From assembly GCA_035289125.1 (NCBI GenBank), contig DATDXW010000045.1:1-6702 (forward strand): 6,702 nucleotides of DNA. The letters are read 5' to 3'. Position 1 is the first letter of the stretch. Each line of letters begins with the position of its first letter. Shown piece by piece: positions 5,651-6,702 of this stretch. Both the position numbers and the translations under genes were made by a program. The notes beneath the pieces are model-generated. The model did not search any database, was not told the origin of the DNA, and worked only from the letters and a program-made list of their open reading frames with translations. Source of the stretch: JACQID01 sp035289125. GTDB lineage: Archaea; Aenigmatarchaeota; Aenigmatarchaeia; GW2011-AR5.

Positions 5651-5869
5651 ATGAATTATAATGGCCAGACGCTCTGGTTCAAACAATGCCCGAGAGATAC
5701 TGGCGATTTATGTCTTAATAGGGACGTGTACGGTCATTACATAGCGTGCCTCCAGTGCGGGTATTATCTTACTGAGGCCCAAATGGCAAAGTTGCTGCAC
5801 AACGGCTCTTTAACGCCAGTGGAAGATTCGCGCTCTTATCCTATTTCCGCCAATCCATCAAAAAATTAG
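5651..5869 (+). CDS. Small zinc-ribbon-like protein
   Basis: This 72-residue protein has one zinc-ribbon-like core. The first half is QCPRDTGDLCLNRDVYG (12-28) and the second CLQCGYYL (33-40). In small archaeal zinc ribbons I know the pattern as C-P-x-C ... G-D-L-x-x-D-x-D-x-x-G-x-x-x-x-C-x-x-C-G, and the second knuckle here fits it well. The first knuckle reads C13-P-R-D16, so the second cysteine is replaced by aspartate. Another cysteine, C21, lies nearby and might act as ligand. After the ribbon comes a short helix-like part (EAQMAKLLHN) and a polar tail. Such proteins often bind nucleic acid or proteins, but nothing shows its role here. It sits alone between EF-1alpha and S10, behind a strong TATA box. 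A real gene is likely, though its small size leaves some doubt. Confidence 0.75.
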   Translation: MNYNGQTLWFKQCPRDTGDLCLNRDVYGHYIACLQCGYYLTEAQMAKLLHNGSLTPVEDSRSYPISANPSKN

Positions 5870-5872
5870 GAC

Positions 5873-6001
5873 TGTAAACTGCCCGCCTGACACACGAAAA
5901 GCGAAGATGGCGTGCGAGAACCGGTGAAAAGGAACGGGCTTTCTGTGCGGTGCAGGTTCGTTTTCGGTTTTACTTATTTATCGTGCAGTCAGCCCACTGA
6001 C
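5873..6001 (+). repeat. Diverged/short element copy R3, without the dual-hairpin module
   Basis: R3 occupies most of the 218-base gap before S10. It starts with TGTAAACTGCCCGCC (5873-5887), identical to R4. It then has a GGTGAAAAGGAACGGGC part (5923-5939) like the GTGAAAGGAAAGGAC part of R1, and GGTTCGTTTTCGGTTTT (5955-5971) followed directly by ACTTATTTATCG (5972-5983). In R2 the matching flanks GGTTCGTCTTCGGCTTTAT and ACTTGTTTATCG lie either side of the dual hairpins, so R3 looks like the version without that insert. A 5-bp hairpin GTCAG-CCCA-CTGAC closes it at 5988-6001. The remainder to 6058 shows only an A8 run (6045-6052). Confidence 0.65.
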
Positions 6002-6058
6002 ACCGGGAAGAGAATCACTTCCTCATTTCATGGCCGCCGCTTCGCAAAAAAAATCAGG

Positions 6059-6067
6059 CATTTAAGC
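6059..6067 (+). promoter_or_regulatory. TATA-like box for S10
   Basis: CATTTAAGC is centred about 25 bases before the ATG at 6088. No Shine-Dalgarno is found between them, and an ATG at 6078 is followed at once by a stop. Together these support a leaderless transcript starting at about 6088. Confidence 0.55.
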
Positions 6068-6087
6068 TTAACCAAATATGTAAACAG

Positions 6088-6414
6088 ATGCAAACGGCGC
6101 GGGTAAAACTGACGGGCAGGACGCCTGACACTCTGGACAAGATTTGCTCGGAGATAAAGGACATGTCAGAGAAGCTCGGCGTATCCGTATCCGGACCGAT
6201 ACCCATGCCAACGAAGAAGTTGCGTGTTCCCGTGATGAAGACGCCCTGCGGCGACGGCATGCACCGCGGCGGAGGCGGAGGCAACTGGGAAACGTGGGAA
6301 TTGCGCGTTCACAAGCGCATTCTGGACATAGGCGCCAGTGACCGCGTTCTCCGCCAGATAACCCGCATCCGCATTCCCCGTGACGTCAATATTGAAATAG
6401 AGCTTACTGACTGA
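6088..6414 (+). CDS. rpsJ: 30S ribosomal protein S10 (uS10), archaeal type
   Basis: This complete 108-residue small-subunit protein sits in the 30S head and in bacteria also doubles as a transcription factor partner (NusE). MQTARVKLTG at the start, SGPIPMPTKKLRVPV (35-49), WELRVHKRILDI (70-81) and RQITRIRIPRDVNIEIEL (89-106) follow the archaeal S10 sequence closely. The part that in relatives is a short loop between the KSPDGEG-like and WELRVHKR-like segments is extended by about six residues, with five glycines (61-65) encoded by a GGCGGA repeat at 6268-6282. This loop reaches toward 16S rRNA in known structures, so the extra glycines may matter for packing. In many archaea S10 directly follows EF-1alpha; here the zinc-ribbon gene and two repeat elements intervene. 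Its own TATA-like box suggests separate transcription. Confidence 0.97.
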   Translation: MQTARVKLTGRTPDTLDKICSEIKDMSEKLGVSVSGPIPMPTKKLRVPVMKTPCGDGMHRGGGGGNWETWELRVHKRILDIGASDRVLRQITRIRIPRDVNIEIELTD

Positions 6415-6458
6415 TTCATTAGTAAGTTGAAGCATTCTTTTGGAAAGACTGATATTTT
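6403..6458 (+). terminator. Possible S10 terminator: hairpin plus T5
   Basis: CTTACTGA (6403-6410) can pair with TTAGTAAG (6419-6426), including one G-T pair, across the S10 stop. A second small hairpin TCTTT-TGG-AAAGA (6436-6448) follows, and then a T5 run at 6454-6458. Archaeal termination mainly needs the T-rich tract, so the T4 at 6438-6441 and this T5 are the likely signal. Confidence 0.45.
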
Positions 6459-6463
6459 TGGGT

Positions 6464-6531
6464 TGTAAACTGCCCGCCACGATGCTGTATGATGCACAGT
6501 GGTGCATCAGTTCGGATAGTGTATATGCACC
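6464..6531 (+). repeat. Partial element copy R4 with hairpin
   Basis: R4 has TGTAAACTGCCCGCC (6464-6478, identical to R3) running into CCCGCCACGATGCTGTATGA (6473-6492, identical to R2). Next comes the hairpin TGATGCAC-AGTG-GTGCATCA (6490-6509), equivalent to the inner hairpin of R1. The right outer arm (GTGGCGGG in R1) and the dual-hairpin module are absent. GGTGCAT (6501-6507) could pair alternatively with ATGCACC (6525-6531). It lies after S10 and before the ndk promoter. Confidence 0.8.
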
Positions 6532-6592
6532 AACCATAACACATATTTATTCTGCATCTGTACGCCCATAATAAAGTCAGAAACAGAGGAAT

Positions 6593-6602
6593 CTATATAA
6601 GC
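6593..6602 (+). promoter_or_regulatory. TATA box for ndk
   Basis: CTATATAAGC is centred about 35 bases before the ndk ATG, which predicts a transcript start near 6622-6624 and a leader of roughly 10 bases. That leader contains AGTGATAT, a weak match to the GGTGAT part of the archaeal Shine-Dalgarno sequence. Confidence 0.6.
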
Positions 6603-6631
6603 TTTATTCGGAATAGTCTGAAAGTGATATT

Positions 6632-6702
6632 ATGGAACGCACTCTGATAATACTGAAGCCCGACTCAGTGAAGCGCGGGCTGGAGAAAAAAATAGTCAAG
6701 CG
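6632..6702 (+). CDS. ndk: Nucleoside diphosphate kinase, N-terminal fragment
   Basis: Only the first 23 codons lie inside the window; the frame is open at the edge. MERTLIILKPDSVKRGL is the characteristic NDK start, with the conserved K9 and the KPD-x-V-x-RGL motif that helps bind the nucleotide. The enzyme passes the terminal phosphate from ATP to other nucleoside diphosphates through a phosphohistidine. The catalytic histidine is further downstream and cannot be checked here. In many archaea ndk sits near ribosomal and translation-factor genes, which agrees with the neighbours seen. It has its own TATA box. Confidence 0.92.
   Translation, partial: MERTLIILKPDSVKRGLEKKIVK

Noticed and set aside
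5436..5654. 72-residue open frame running through R2, reading LYDEEFSEFLVYPKTFHGKSL-like sequence across the hairpins
   Set aside because: The same frame in R1 has a TGA in the hairpin loop, and the differences do not favour synonymous positions. The apparent peptide is a by-product of the palindromes.
5912..6106. 64-residue open frame before and into S10
   Set aside because: It overlaps the S10 start and promoter in another frame, and its composition is that of the non-coding element R3.

Overview
The window reads as archaeal DNA of intermediate GC. It encodes an archaeal/eukaryotic-type elongation factor 1-alpha, an archaeal-type ribosomal protein S10 and the start of a nucleoside diphosphate kinase. 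Most genes carry a TATA-like box about 25 bases before the start codon (leaderless style), while two use a strong GGAGG-type Shine-Dalgarno sequence. Genes are short and tightly packed, with ATGA/GTGA start-stop overlaps. The style suggests a small-genome archaeon, possibly of the DPANN group (Micrarchaeota- or Diapherotrites-like). That placement is a guess and was not tested by phylogeny.

Region 1 (1-2374) is an envelope/glycosylation block. It holds the C-terminal tail of a large membrane protein, a family 2 glycosyltransferase of the dolichyl-phosphate sugar synthase type that starts inside its stop codon, and a convergent DUF2079 multi-pass membrane protein (GT-C-like) whose 3' end overlaps the glycosyltransferase by 15 bases. 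Together they could make or attach lipid-linked sugars at the membrane.

Region 2 (2375-3755) starts from a very short divergent promoter region of 35 bases. It encodes a solitary Cas4/RecB-like nuclease with four cysteines and, translationally coupled to it, a rhomboid intramembrane serine protease. No CRISPR array or other cas gene is present.

Region 3 (3756-6702) is the translation block: EF-1alpha, a small zinc-ribbon-like protein, S10 and ndk. Each gene is separated by 217-336 bases of non-coding DNA.

The most interesting content is in those gaps. All four carry copies of one composite, hairpin-rich element, here called R1 (3689-3902), R2 (5312-5605), R3 (5873-6001) and R4 (6464-6531). 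R1 and R2 share a 78-base module with two strong palindromes at 74/78 identity. R3 looks like the same element without that module. R4 keeps only the 5' part, and its hairpin shows a paired base change relative to R1. The element sits directly after stop codons, and in R1 it supplies the last codons of the rhomboid gene. I do not recognise it as a named family. It could be a mobile repeat (MITE/REP-like), a family of structured 3' ends or terminators, or a small RNA.
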